From positions 1 through 64,000 of IMG/VR virus record IMGVR_UViG_3300027387_000003: a stretch of DNA of 64,000 nucleotides; one strand, written 5' to 3'. The notes beneath the pieces were generated by a model. That model was given only the letters and a program-made list of their open reading frames with translations, was not told the origin of the DNA and searched no databases. The translations under genes were made by a program, and so were the position numbers. Below, one piece after another: positions 18,164 through 26,464 of this stretch (positions are counted from its first letter, which is position 1; the number at the start of each line of letters is the position of its first letter). The stretch comes from a virus.

Positions 18164-21100
18164 ATGGCAATTTCCTCAAGTAAAGACTTTATCGTCTTCC
18201 CGAATGACAATTCGGGTCGCTTGTTCATCAATGAGGCCACTTTTACAGCCAGTGGTACCTGGACTGCGCCTGCGGGCGTAACAAGCGCACAAATTATTCT
18301 CGTAGGAGCAGGCGGCGGAGGCGGCGGCGGTTCACAAGATATCGCTGGTGGCGGTGGCGCTGGTGGACAGGTAATCGTAAAGAACCTTTCTGTCACACCT
18401 CTTACAACTTACAACGTAACAATCGGTGCAGGTGGACAGGGTGGTCAGGGTGCTATTAACGGCGCTGCTGATACAACTAACACACTTCCTGGTGGTAACG
18501 GTTCTGCTACCGTATTCGGTAACATTACAATCGCTAACCTCTTAGTTAACTCTGATTTTGATTACAACATTAACTCATGGGATGCAGCAACCTACTACCG
18601 TTCAGCAACAGGTATCTCAGGTCAGTCTGCTATTACTGTATATCCAAACGCATCTGGTCTAGCGACTGGTCAGTTTGTGACAGGTACTAACCTTGGTACT
18701 AACGCTCAGATTGTTTCTATCTCAGGAAACACCGTTACTCTTTCTGTAGCTAACACAGGTACTGTGGCAACAGTTGTAGGTATTGGACAGGGCTCAACAG
18801 TAGTTCGTCCATCTAACGTATACTTCTACAACATATCTTCTGCGGGTTCAGACATTACAACTAACCCACAGACAGGTAACACTGCTGGTAGCCCATACTT
18901 TACAAATCTTTCTAACAACATCATGCAGCCAGAAGTAGCGCAGCTTGAAGAAGCAGCTATCCTTACTAACAACTATATTCGTCAGTATGGTACTGCGTTG
19001 TCTTCATTCTCAATCACAAACGCTGGTGTTCCTACAAAGCTTCCAGAAATGGTTGGTGGATACAGCAAGGTAATTAGCACTGTACTTAACTCAACAACAG
19101 TTACAGTAGACTCTACTCTTAATATTTATCCAAACATGTACATTGTTGGTAACATGTTTGCTTCAGGTACAGTTGTTCTTAGCGTTGATAGCTTAACGTC
19201 AATTACAGTATCTGCTGCAGCAACTTCAAACCAGACTAATCAGACAGTAACAATTTCTTACTCTGGTGCGTTTGGTATCAACGGCCTTATCGCTGGTACA
19301 AGCTCATCAACATCTGCTGGTGCACCTACATGGATTCAGTTCTCAACAATGAACTCAACCACAACATCTAACGGTACCCAGACATCTACAAGCTTCCAGG
19401 GTGTTCCTTACATCCCAGGTCAGACATATACAATGACTGCTTATATTTCAACTAACGTAAATATCAGCACATCAACCCCAATCCTCTTCCAGATTCGTTC
19501 TGCAGGAGCTTCATGGAATGCTATCTCAAGCACTTCATACCTTGGCGGTTCTAACTCTGGTACAACTAACTCAATCGATGCTGGTCAGGCTAACGGATTC
19601 TTCGTACGCCAGACAATCCCTGCTACATTGACTAACTACGGTGGAGCTTTCACAGCTAGCGGTACAGGTTCAAACGGCGCAACAGTAATTACTGTTGATA
19701 ACGCTACAGGTATCTTGATTGGTATGGCTGTAACAGGCTCTGGTATTCAGTCAAACACTGTTGTATCTAACCTTGTTGGAACAAGCGTAACCTTGTCTCT
19801 AGCTACTAACGCACCTCTATCAGGTACAAGCCTTACATTCGGTAACCCATCTGGTGTTCAGATGCTTGGTTCTAACGTAACTGTTGGTCAGAACGGATGG
19901 CGCCGTCTTTCAGCAACATTCTCAACACCAGCTATTGCTTCAGCTCTTGCTAACGGTACATACCAGTGGGGTTCAACACCACAGTTTATTCACCCTGTAA
20001 TCGTCTTCCAGCAGCCATCAGTTAACTTCTGGATTGACAACCTACAGCTTGAAGCTGGTAACACAGCTACTACATGGCGTATGCCAGTCTACCGTGAGGC
20101 TCAGTCAATGCTCATGCAGACTAACTCAACAAACGGTGCAAACCTTGAAACTTCACACCGCTTTGTTCGCGTTACTCCTGGAGTACAGTACTCAGGTTCT
20201 GCGTTCGTAGTTGCTACAGGTACAGCTAACCAGTACCGCCCAACTCGTGCGTACATTGAGTACTTCGATGCTGATTACAACTCAATCCTTCGTACAGAAG
20301 GTAACAACGTCTTTATTCCAATCTCTGGTGTAGCAACAGCTACACAGCAGATGCCATCAGTTACTTACCCAGTACGTGTAGCAGTTAACGGCGTTGCCGC
20401 ACCTACAGCAGCACGTTTTGCTAAGTTTGGTATCTTGAACTTCCAGGGTGCACAATCTGCAACTGGTACTGTTTCTGAATACCACATCCTTGCTCCACAG
20501 CTAGAGCCAGCAGCGGTTGCAACTACATACAAGAAGGTTGATAACGTCAACTTCTTCTACGCAGGACAGGCTGGTCTAACCCCAATTGTTAACTCACTTG
20601 GAACTCTATCTGCAGAAGGCGGTGGAGGTGGTGGTACTTGGAACACTAACTCTCGTCACTGGCAGTATGGTCTTCAGGGCGGTAACAACGGTGGACACGC
20701 AGCTCAGGGTTCTTCAACATTCACAACACTTGCAGGTGGCGGTGCGGGCGCAGGCTCAGTGGGTCAACCAGCAATTATGTACGGAACACCTGTATCAAGC
20801 TCTAACTCAGTTGACCAGTACCGTACAACAGCTGGTTCTTCACAGCAGATTTGGCCTATGCGTGGTCACCAAGGTGGCTTTGCTGTATGGCACACAACTA
20901 CAACTGGTACAGGACACGTTATGGGTCGCGCAGGCGATGGTGGTACTGGTGTTCTACTTAATGGTCTTAACTCAGGCTCACCTCTAGGTCTACCACTTGG
21001 TGGTGGCGGTGGTGGTGCGGGATGGAACGCGTCTAACTCTCAGACACAGGCAACACCTGGTATGGGACAGAACGGTGGCGGTAAGGGTGCTCCAACATGG

Positions 21101-21835
21101 ATTTCAACCCAAGCTTCTACTACACAGGATTACTACGCACGTGGTCTTGATGCTATCCAGAACACTGGAGCAGGTGGCGGTGGTGGTGGTTCTAACTGGA
21201 CTAACACTCCACAGACACTTCTTACACACAACTCTGCACAGGTAGCGGTTAACTACGAAGCAATTACATCTGAATTCTTTAAGTGGAATCCAGTTTACAA
21301 CGCAGTAACCAACATCTCAGCACAGGCTGGCTTCTACGGTTCAAACGTTCTACGTACAGTTATTCAGGATACAGGTAATGCCAAGGTTACAACTTCATGG
21401 CAGTCATTCCCAATCCTTCCACGTATTGCGCTAGTATTCCCTGGTGTGGCTGCACGTCTAACAACTGCTCCTGGCGGTGTTACATCTGCACAGTTCACTG
21501 GTCTACCAAAGCGTGTACGTCCAACAGTTCGCTGGAAGAACCAGAGCAACGTCATCCTACGCGAAGACCGCCCTCCATTTGACATCGTGTTCTCAGGTAC
21601 TAACACAATTACCTTCCTTGGACCAACAGGTGCTACATCTGGTTACTGGCAGACACTTGCAGCTCCTGCAGAAGCATCATTCTTTGATGTGACATGGGAG
21701 TACCTATACATGGATGCTGGAGACGTCGTTGACGTTGACCTTAACGGTTGCCAGTACTTCGGATACCAGAGCTTTGGTGGAAACGGCGCAGATGGCTTTG
21801 CTATGATTCGCTGGTTCGACAAGGCAGTACTCTAA
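18164..21835 (+). CDS. giant glycine-rich adhesin/tail fibre
   Basis: 1223 aa, one of the two largest proteins here. Residues 25-90 and about 820-1020 are glycine-rich with GGGGGGG runs, like the polyglycine II sandwich domains of T-even gp38-type adhesins and 'glycine-rich domain' fibre proteins. Between them lie several copies of a 60-aa beta module ('GLATGQFVTGTNLGTNAQIV', 'GILIGMAVTGSGIQSNTVV') and a probable carbohydrate-binding jelly-roll with 'WIDNLQLEAG' (about 620-640) and 'EYHILAPQLEPAA'. Likely the receptor-binding protein. Codon use is very biased, as for abundant virion proteins. Confidence 0.8.
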   Translation: MAISSSKDFIVFPNDNSGRLFINEATFTASGTWTAPAGVTSAQIILVGAGGGGGGGSQDIAGGGGAGGQVIVKNLSVTPLTTYNVTIGAGGQGGQGAINGAADTTNTLPGGNGSATVFGNITIANLLVNSDFDYNINSWDAATYYRSATGISGQSAITVYPNASGLATGQFVTGTNLGTNAQIVSISGNTVTLSVANTGTVATVVGIGQGSTVVRPSNVYFYNISSAGSDITTNPQTGNTAGSPYFTNLSNNIMQPEVAQLEEAAILTNNYIRQYGTALSSFSITNAGVPTKLPEMVGGYSKVISTVLNSTTVTVDSTLNIYPNMYIVGNMFASGTVVLSVDSLTSITVSAAATSNQTNQTVTISYSGAFGINGLIAGTSSSTSAGAPTWIQFSTMNSTTTSNGTQTSTSFQGVPYIPGQTYTMTAYISTNVNISTSTPILFQIRSAGASWNAISSTSYLGGSNSGTTNSIDAGQANGFFVRQTIPATLTNYGGAFTASGTGSNGATVITVDNATGILIGMAVTGSGIQSNTVVSNLVGTSVTLSLATNAPLSGTSLTFGNPSGVQMLGSNVTVGQNGWRRLSATFSTPAIASALANGTYQWGSTPQFIHPVIVFQQPSVNFWIDNLQLEAGNTATTWRMPVYREAQSMLMQTNSTNGANLETSHRFVRVTPGVQYSGSAFVVATGTANQYRPTRAYIEYFDADYNSILRTEGNNVFIPISGVATATQQMPSVTYPVRVAVNGVAAPTAARFAKFGILNFQGAQSATGTVSEYHILAPQLEPAAVATTYKKVDNVNFFYAGQAGLTPIVNSLGTLSAEGGGGGGTWNTNSRHWQYGLQGGNNGGHAAQGSSTFTTLAGGGAGAGSVGQPAIMYGTPVSSSNSVDQYRTTAGSSQQIWPMRGHQGGFAVWHTTTTGTGHVMGRAGDGGTGVLLNGLNSGSPLGLPLGGGGGGAGWNASNSQTQATPGMGQNGGGKGAPTWISTQASTTQDYYARGLDAIQNTGAGGGGGGSNWTNTPQTLLTHNSAQVAVNYEAITSEFFKWNPVYNAVTNISAQAGFYGSNVLRTVIQDTGNAKVTTSWQSFPILPRIALVFPGVAARLTTAPGGVTSAQFTGLPKRVRPTVRWKNQSNVILREDRPPFDIVFSGTNTITFLGPTGATSGYWQTLAAPAEASFFDVTWEYLYMDAGDVVDVDLNGCQYFGYQSFGGNGADGFAMIRWFDKAVL

Positions 21836-21846
21836 GGAGATAGATA

Positions 21847-22146
21847 ATGGCAAAATACGCATTCGTTGATAACGACATCATTACTCAGGTAATGGTTGCA
21901 AACTCAGAGGCTGACCTAGGAGCACTAGGTCAGTTATTTGAGGTAGTTAATATCGATGGTCTGAACCCAGAACCATCACGTGATTGGACCCGCGCTAACG
22001 GCGTATGGTTCCCACCTTCAACTCCAGAAGCAGCTAAGGCTCTTTGGAATGGCGCTGGGTTTGATGACCCAGATGCACCAAAAGCAGTAGAAGCTCCAGA
22101 AGAAGAAGAAGAAGAAGACAAACCTGCTAAGAAAGCGAGCAAGTAA
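21847..22146 (+). CDS. small fibre-cassette protein with acidic tail
   Basis: 99 aa. N-terminal 70 residues resemble small phage tail-fibre accessory proteins that begin 'KYAFVDNDIITQVMVA' and contain 'DWTRANGVWFPPSTPEAA'. The final 25 residues are Glu/Lys-rich. Stop overlaps the following ATG. Role unknown, possibly a fibre assembly factor. Confidence 0.6.
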   Translation: MAKYAFVDNDIITQVMVANSEADLGALGQLFEVVNIDGLNPEPSRDWTRANGVWFPPSTPEAAKALWNGAGFDDPDAPKAVEAPEEEEEEDKPAKKASK

Positions 22147-22529
22147 TGGCAATTTCCTCACAGCCAACGGTGTTGGCACAGTCTAACGATGCCTACATCA
22201 ATGTGGGGGTTACAGGCCGTCTTCAAAATCTTGTAGGACAGACAGGCGCTGTATCTATCAATCCAACAAACGGTTCATTTATCCGTATTGCTAACCCAGT
22301 AGGTGCTGTAACAGTAACCTTCACTGGTGTGCCATCAGGATATGGAACACGTTGGCAAGTAGAAGTTGCAAACCGTGGCGCTAACGCTGTGGCTTTCAAT
22401 GGTGTTACTTGGGATGGCGGCTCAGCCCCTACTATTGCATCAGGTACAAACAAGTCAGTTCTTGTATTCTACTCACCAGATGGTGGAACAACCATCTACG
22501 GTCGTCTAGAGTTTGCAACACTAGCTTAA
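22146..22529 (+). CDS. small beta-rich fibre/tip protein
   Basis: 127 aa of alternating beta strands ('VTVTFTGVPSGYGTRWQVEV', 'NAVAFNGVTWDGG', 'KSVLVFYSPDGGTTIYGRL'). This pattern is common at C-terminal tips of phage fibres. It is the last gene of the adhesin cassette before a strong terminator. Confidence 0.6.
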   Translation: MAISSQPTVLAQSNDAYINVGVTGRLQNLVGQTGAVSINPTNGSFIRIANPVGAVTVTFTGVPSGYGTRWQVEVANRGANAVAFNGVTWDGGSAPTIASGTNKSVLVFYSPDGGTTIYGRLEFATLA

Positions 22530-22544
22530 TAATTAAGATTAGTT

Positions 22545-22584
22545 CCCCACCGTCCTACGGGACTGGTGGGGCTTTTCTTTTTTA
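22545..22584 (+). terminator. strong rho-independent terminator ending the adhesin cassette
   Basis: CCCCACCGTCC (22545-22555) pairs, with one bulged T, to GGAC (22560-22563) and GGTGGGG (22565-22571), with loop TACG closed by C-G, followed by CTTTTCTTTTTT. Confidence 0.9.
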
Positions 22585-22600
22585 GGAGTATAATAAGCGT

Positions 22601-23656
22601 ATGAAAATAGCCGTATACACTATCGCCCTCAATGAAGAGCAGTTTGTAGAACGCTGGTATGAGTCTTGCAAAGACGCTGACTACCTAATGATTGCTGATA
22701 CTGGTTCTATAGATGGCACAGTTGAAAAAGCACGTGCCTTAGGAATCAACGTACATGTAATAAGCGTACGACCATGGCGGTTTGATGATGCTAGAAATGC
22801 GGCTCTTGCCCTACTCCCAGATGATATTGATATATGCATCTCTTTGGATATGGATGAGCTCTTAGCCCCAAACTGGCGTAAGGAGATAGAGAAAGCTCCT
22901 AAGGGAACTACCCGTATTCGATACAACTACACATGGAACTTTAACCCAGATGGCTCTCCTGGATTAGTATTTGGTGGTGACAAGATTCACGCTCGTCACG
23001 GTTACCGTTGGGTACATCCTGTACACGAGTGTCTATACACAGACCGCTTAGAAGAAAAAGAGTATTGGTCTCAACTAGGGCTGTGGCACAAGGCGGATGA
23101 CAGTAAATCTCGCAGTCAGTACCTTCCACTACTCAAACTATCGATAGAAGAAGACCCACACAACGACCGTAACGCCTACTACTACGCTCGTGAACTGTTC
23201 TTCCATGGTCGCTTAGAAGAAGCTAAAGCTCAGTTTGAACGACACCTATCTCTACCTAAAGCTGTATGGAAAGCAGAACGTGCAGCATCTATGCGTTATA
23301 TAGCTAAGTGCTCTATTGATGAGGACGAGAAGCTTAAGTGGTGGAAGCTAGCTATGCAGGAAGAGCCTGGCAAACGTGAAGCCTATGTTGAGCTAGCCCA
23401 GTTCCATTACGATAAAGGCCGCATGTCAGAGTGCTACACGCTCTGTAAGAAGGCAATCAATATTAAAGAACGTCAATTAGATTATTTAAATGAAGCATTT
23501 GCCTGGGGCCATATTCCATATGACCTAGCTGCAGTATGTGCGTATTGGCTAGGTGAAAGAGAAAAGGCTTTGGAGTTTGGACAAAAGGCAGTGGAGCTTA
23601 GCCCTACAGATGAACGATTACTTAGTAACCTAGAGTTCTACAAACAGGGAGTCTAA
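22601..23656 (+). CDS. family 2 glycosyltransferase with TPR-like C-terminal region
   Basis: 351 aa. N-terminal GT-A fold: 'ALNEEQFVERW' (9-19), 'ADTGSIDGT' (32-40) and 'LDMDE' DxD-type metal/nucleotide-sugar site (82-86), then 'WVHPVHECL'. The C-terminal 150 residues are helical with TPR-like repeats ('DRNAYYYARELFFHGRLEEA'). It should transfer a sugar from a nucleotide donor; the acceptor is unknown. Its position directly after the fibre cassette suggests that fibres, capsid or the host surface could be glycosylated. AGGAG site; stop overlaps the next ATG. Confidence 0.85.
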   Translation: MKIAVYTIALNEEQFVERWYESCKDADYLMIADTGSIDGTVEKARALGINVHVISVRPWRFDDARNAALALLPDDIDICISLDMDELLAPNWRKEIEKAPKGTTRIRYNYTWNFNPDGSPGLVFGGDKIHARHGYRWVHPVHECLYTDRLEEKEYWSQLGLWHKADDSKSRSQYLPLLKLSIEEDPHNDRNAYYYARELFFHGRLEEAKAQFERHLSLPKAVWKAERAASMRYIAKCSIDEDEKLKWWKLAMQEEPGKREAYVELAQFHYDKGRMSECYTLCKKAINIKERQLDYLNEAFAWGHIPYDLAAVCAYWLGEREKALEFGQKAVELSPTDERLLSNLEFYKQGV

Positions 23657-24177
23657 TGAGAGCTCATAAGCCAGGCGGTAGATTTGACGCAGACTTTGAG
23701 ACTACCGCCATCCTTAAAGGCGTTGACACAGACCTAAAACATCCAGTAGGAACAAATGCTGACTGGTGGGTTTTTGATTCGGTCAATACAGAACTAGACC
23801 CCATCTATGACGTTGGTCAGGATATTACATCCTCTGTAGGTGGCAAGGTTTGGACTGGCCCATACTCAGTCCCAGTAGTAAGAGCCGTCATCAAGCAAGG
23901 TGAGGCTAGGACTTCAGCAGTGGGTTTCTATAACTCAGACACTTTGCACCTAACTTTCAACATTGAAGACGTACAGAAGTTTGCACCTAACATTATTATC
24001 CGCCCAGATATCAACAACCGTGACCGTGTGGTCTGGCGTGGTCAGGTATACCGCCCATATGCTATCCAAGAGCGCGGAATTGTTGCTGACAGATTTACCA
24101 TCCTCAGCGTAGAATGTATTCAGCTGATGCCTGAAGAGATGGTCAACGACCCTCAATTTGCTCAGTACGCTAACTAA
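23656..24177 (+). CDS. neck/head-completion-like protein
   Basis: 173 aa. Beta-rich middle with 'VWRGQVYRPYAIQERGIVAD' and an N-terminal 'DADWWVFDSVNTELDPIYD' segment, typical of phage head-closure or neck proteins that sit between portal and tail. It starts inside the stop of the glycosyltransferase gene. No enzymatic motif. Specific identity is tentative. Confidence 0.6.
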   Translation: MRAHKPGGRFDADFETTAILKGVDTDLKHPVGTNADWWVFDSVNTELDPIYDVGQDITSSVGGKVWTGPYSVPVVRAVIKQGEARTSAVGFYNSDTLHLTFNIEDVQKFAPNIIIRPDINNRDRVVWRGQVYRPYAIQERGIVADRFTILSVECIQLMPEEMVNDPQFAQYAN

Positions 24178-24186
24178 GGAGTCTAC

Positions 24187-24480
24187 ATGGCTGTTATTCA
24201 TGATGTGTTCACCGTAGGAACAAGTCCTACGCTTATCTGTGAAATCCCAAAGAAGTGCCCTCCCACTGCTGTTTTAATCTTTAATGATGACAACAACCCT
24301 ATTTATATTGGGGATATAGATATAGCTACCTCTGGCAGTAGTCTTGGATTAAAGGTACCTAAGTCAACCGCTACTACACAGGTGTGGCTAAACGCTGGTG
24401 ATAAGTTATACGCTATTTCTTCTGCAGGAACATCTGCAAATGCTATAGCTGTTCTATGGTCAAAGGTGATTGCGGATTAA
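24187..24480 (+). CDS. small beta-sandwich virion protein
   Basis: 97 aa, Thr/Ala/Ile-rich strands ('PPTAVLIFNDDNNPIYIGD', 'TTQVWLNAGDKLYAISSAG'). Resembles the protein at 17833 in size and strand pattern, a kind of small protein that often decorates fibres or necks. No catalytic residues seen. Confidence 0.6.
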   Translation: MAVIHDVFTVGTSPTLICEIPKKCPPTAVLIFNDDNNPIYIGDIDIATSGSSLGLKVPKSTATTQVWLNAGDKLYAISSAGTSANAIAVLWSKVIAD

Positions 24481-24481
24481 T

Positions 24482-24622
24482 ATGGCTAAAGATACTAACC
24501 CTTGCTGGGATGGATACGTCCAAGTAGGTATGAAAAACAAAGGTGGCAAGAAAGTTCCGAACTGCGTTCCTGCAGGTTCTGGCAAAAAGAAGGTCTCCAA
24601 ACCAAAGAAAGCGAGCAAGTAA
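24482..24622 (+). CDS. tiny lysine-rich protein with CW...NCVP motif
   Basis: 46 aa. 'NPCWDGYVQVGMKNKGGKK' followed by 'VPNCVP' and a Lys-rich tail ending 'PKKASK'. From memory, this CW-x-G-Y ... K-x-V-P-N-C-V-P motif recurs in virion-associated proteins of marine and freshwater phages, sometimes fused to larger proteins. Here it stands alone and heads a coupled set of four basic mini-genes. Possibly packaged with DNA; function unknown. Confidence 0.7.
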   Translation: MAKDTNPCWDGYVQVGMKNKGGKKVPNCVPAGSGKKKVSKPKKASK

Positions 24623-24623
24623 T

Positions 24624-24788
24624 ATGTGTGCTACATGTGGATGTATGGGAAAGAAGAAGGCTGCTAAGAAGGTCGCTAAGAAGGCGGCTCCAAAGGGCAT
24701 GTCTCCAAAGCAGAAGAAACTTGATGTTGATAAAGACGGCAAGCTAGAAGGCTCTGACTTTGCTGCCCTACGAAAGAAGAAGAAGTAA
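24624..24788 (+). CDS. tiny lysine-rich protein with EF-hand-like loop
   Basis: 54 aa. Starts 'MCATCGC' (possible metal-binding cysteines), then a Lys/Ala-rich middle, then 'DVDKDGKLEGSD', which fits a canonical EF-hand calcium loop (D-x-D-x-D-G-x-L-x-x-x-D). It shares its first seven residues with the next gene, so the two are paralogues. Start and stop overlap or abut neighbours, implying coupled translation. Confidence 0.7.
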   Translation: MCATCGCMGKKKAAKKVAKKAAPKGMSPKQKKLDVDKDGKLEGSDFAALRKKKK

Positions 24789-24928
24789 TGTGTGCTACCT
24801 GCGGCTGCGGTAAGCCAAAAGATAAGCACGGAATGAAGTCCCTAAAGGACGCTAACAAGAAGTTTGCTAAGAAGGCTGCGCCTGCAAAGGCTAAGAAGTC
24901 TTCTATGGTACGAAAGAAAGGCATGTAA
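24788..24928 (+). CDS. tiny lysine-rich paralogue beginning MCATCGC
   Basis: 46 aa. Same 'MCATCGC' start as the previous gene but without the EF-hand loop; the rest is Lys/Ala-rich ('KKFAKKAAPAKAKKSS'), ending 'VRKKGM'. Overlaps both neighbours by one base (TAATG). A DNA-binding or capsid-internal role is plausible from composition alone. Confidence 0.7.
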   Translation: MCATCGCGKPKDKHGMKSLKDANKKFAKKAAPAKAKKSSMVRKKGM

Positions 24929-25212
24929 TGGCTACACCATCATTTATGAAGGGCAAGTACACTAAGTCTAAGGACGAGAAGATGGACTCCCGCTTGCTTA
25001 AGAAAGCTGGTCTTACCGATAAGGAAGAGAAAGCTAAGTTTGAAAAGGCTGACAAGGCTCACGGCAAGAAGAAGAAGCCAGCCACAATTGCTGAAGACCG
25101 TAAGAAAGACGATGCAATTATTAAGAAGATTAAGTCCAAGGAAAAAGCCCATGAAGCCAAGGAAGGCAAGAAGGGCGAAAAGGCTGAGGACAAACGAGAG
25201 AAAAAGAAGTAA
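24928..25212 (+). CDS. lysine-rich basic protein
   Basis: 94 aa, about one third Lys, with Glu/Asp interspersed and long predicted helices. No hydrophobic core is obvious. Fourth member of the coupled basic mini-gene block, ending at a GNRA-loop terminator. Could condense DNA or fill the virion neck; no family recognised. Confidence 0.65.
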   Translation: MATPSFMKGKYTKSKDEKMDSRLLKKAGLTDKEEKAKFEKADKAHGKKKKPATIAEDRKKDDAIIKKIKSKEKAHEAKEGKKGEKAEDKREKKK

Positions 25213-25218
25213 TCGCTT

Positions 25219-25245
25219 AGGGGCCGAAAGGCCCCTTTGTGCTTT
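25219..25245 (+). terminator. terminator hairpin with GAAA loop
   Basis: AGGGGCC (25219-25225) pairs with GGCCCCT (25230-25236) around a GAAA tetraloop, followed by TTGTGCTTT. Confidence 0.8.
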
Positions 25246-25319
25246 ATCCTAGTACTGAGTCCATGCGGGACTCAAAGCTTCACCCTTGCGATGTACCTTG
25301 CTAACTCTATGGAGATGTC

Positions 25320-25478
25320 ATGCCCGAGAATAAGAAAATAGACAAAGCGTCTGATATCGAATTCCGCGAGCAGATAACAGAAAACATCCCTGGAGAAATT
25401 GCCAGTCGTATAGTGTGGACTGGAGCTTTAGCATCGTATCTTGTAGGGAAGAAGCTTCGTGCAAAAAGACATAAATAG
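25320..25478 (+). CDS. small hypothetical protein with one hydrophobic helix
   Basis: 52 aa, start ATG at 25320 behind GGAG. N-terminal half polar and charged; then 'ASRIVWTGALASYLVG', a weak amphipathic or membrane-associated helix, and a basic end. Overlaps the next gene by 20 bases. No family recognised. Confidence 0.55.
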   Translation: MPENKKIDKASDIEFREQITENIPGEIASRIVWTGALASYLVGKKLRAKRHK

Positions 25479-25794
25479 TTCTGAAGAGCTCGCTACTCTT
25501 TACGCTGAGTCTGCTGCCAAAGAGCTTACTTTGGAGCTTCGAGACCTGGCAGTAGCTGCAGGATGGCCTGCTGATGTGGCTCGTTCCCTTTCCGTTGTTT
25601 TAAGTAACGGCAGTTTAAATATAGATTATCCAGAAAACATGGATAAAAGAATCCAAGATTTAGAGTACGGCAATTCTCAAACCCCTCCTAAGAGCGTGTT
25701 AAGAAAGTTCATGTATCGCACAGAGGGTGTTGCTTCAGCCATTTTAGGTGGAGAAGTGTTAGACCAAATCGTCATGGAAGCTGAGGTGTTCTAA
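25459..25794 (+). CDS. hypothetical neck-region protein
   Basis: 111 aa from GTG at 25459 (GGGAAGA site). Mostly helical: 'LATLYAESAAKELTLELRD', 'GWPADVARSLSVVL', then 'KRIQDLEYGNSQTPPKSVLR'. This looks like small phage proteins located just before tail-terminator genes. It ends in a TAATG overlap with the next gene. A head-tail connection role is inferred from position. Confidence 0.6.
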   Translation: MQKDINSSEELATLYAESAAKELTLELRDLAVAAGWPADVARSLSVVLSNGSLNIDYPENMDKRIQDLEYGNSQTPPKSVLRKFMYRTEGVASAILGGEVLDQIVMEAEVF

Positions 25795-26426
25795 TGGGTA
25801 ACCCGTTTATTGTTGCTGAAGACCTGGCTTTAAAAAGCCATGTTCAAGGCATGCTTGTAGGGGACGAAAAAAACGCCGAACGCCCAGTAAAGGTGTGGTT
25901 TGGATACCCTGATGTTGAAGTACGTGCACAAGAATTCCCGTTTGTAACAATTGACCTTATTGATGTAATCCCTGCAAATGACCGCCAAAACTCTGGCTAC
26001 CTATACGACACTGATAATAGGGGAACAGTGGCTCCAGAAGCTGGGTTTACCTATGTATATGAGATACCAGTTGCTTACGACCTTGTGTATCAAGTAACAA
26101 CATACGCTCGTAATCCTCGCCATGATAGAGCTTTGCTTTATCAGATGTTTAATAAGTTTCCATCTAAATACGGAAAGATAGCTGTGCCAAATGAACTTGG
26201 CACAGAAATTGGCTATCGTTCTATGTTCGTAGATGGATTTGTAAAACGTGATGCAGTAGACGGTGAAACAGGTAATCGCCGTACTCTTCGTAACGTTTAC
26301 ACAGTACGAGTGGTTAGTGAAATGACCCCATCAGTAGCTGCTAAAAAGCTATCTACTGTTGAGGAAATTATTATTAACCTTCCTCAAAACAATTCGTATA
26401 TCCCTTCCGTCTACGAAATCTTGTAA
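25794..26426 (+). CDS. tail terminator/tail completion-like protein
   Basis: 210 aa. Alpha/beta pattern with 'VKVWFGYPDVEVRAQEFPF', 'IPVAYDLVYQVTTYARNPRH' and 'ALLYQMFNKFP', as in T4 gp15-like or phage neck proteins that cap the tail tube before head joining. It directly precedes the sheath gene, which is the usual place. Family identity is inferred, not proven. Confidence 0.6.
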   Translation: MGNPFIVAEDLALKSHVQGMLVGDEKNAERPVKVWFGYPDVEVRAQEFPFVTIDLIDVIPANDRQNSGYLYDTDNRGTVAPEAGFTYVYEIPVAYDLVYQVTTYARNPRHDRALLYQMFNKFPSKYGKIAVPNELGTEIGYRSMFVDGFVKRDAVDGETGNRRTLRNVYTVRVVSEMTPSVAAKKLSTVEEIIINLPQNNSYIPSVYEIL

Positions 26427-26464
26427 CACATGTTCATTCTGTCTAACTTAAAGGAGATTATCTA

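Noticed and set aside
22589-22594. Perfect TATAAT seven bases before the glycosyltransferase ATG, suggesting a leaderless promoter
   Set aside because: No -35 match within the preceding terminator and a normal AGGAG ribosome site overlaps it; more likely chance in an A/T-rich gap.
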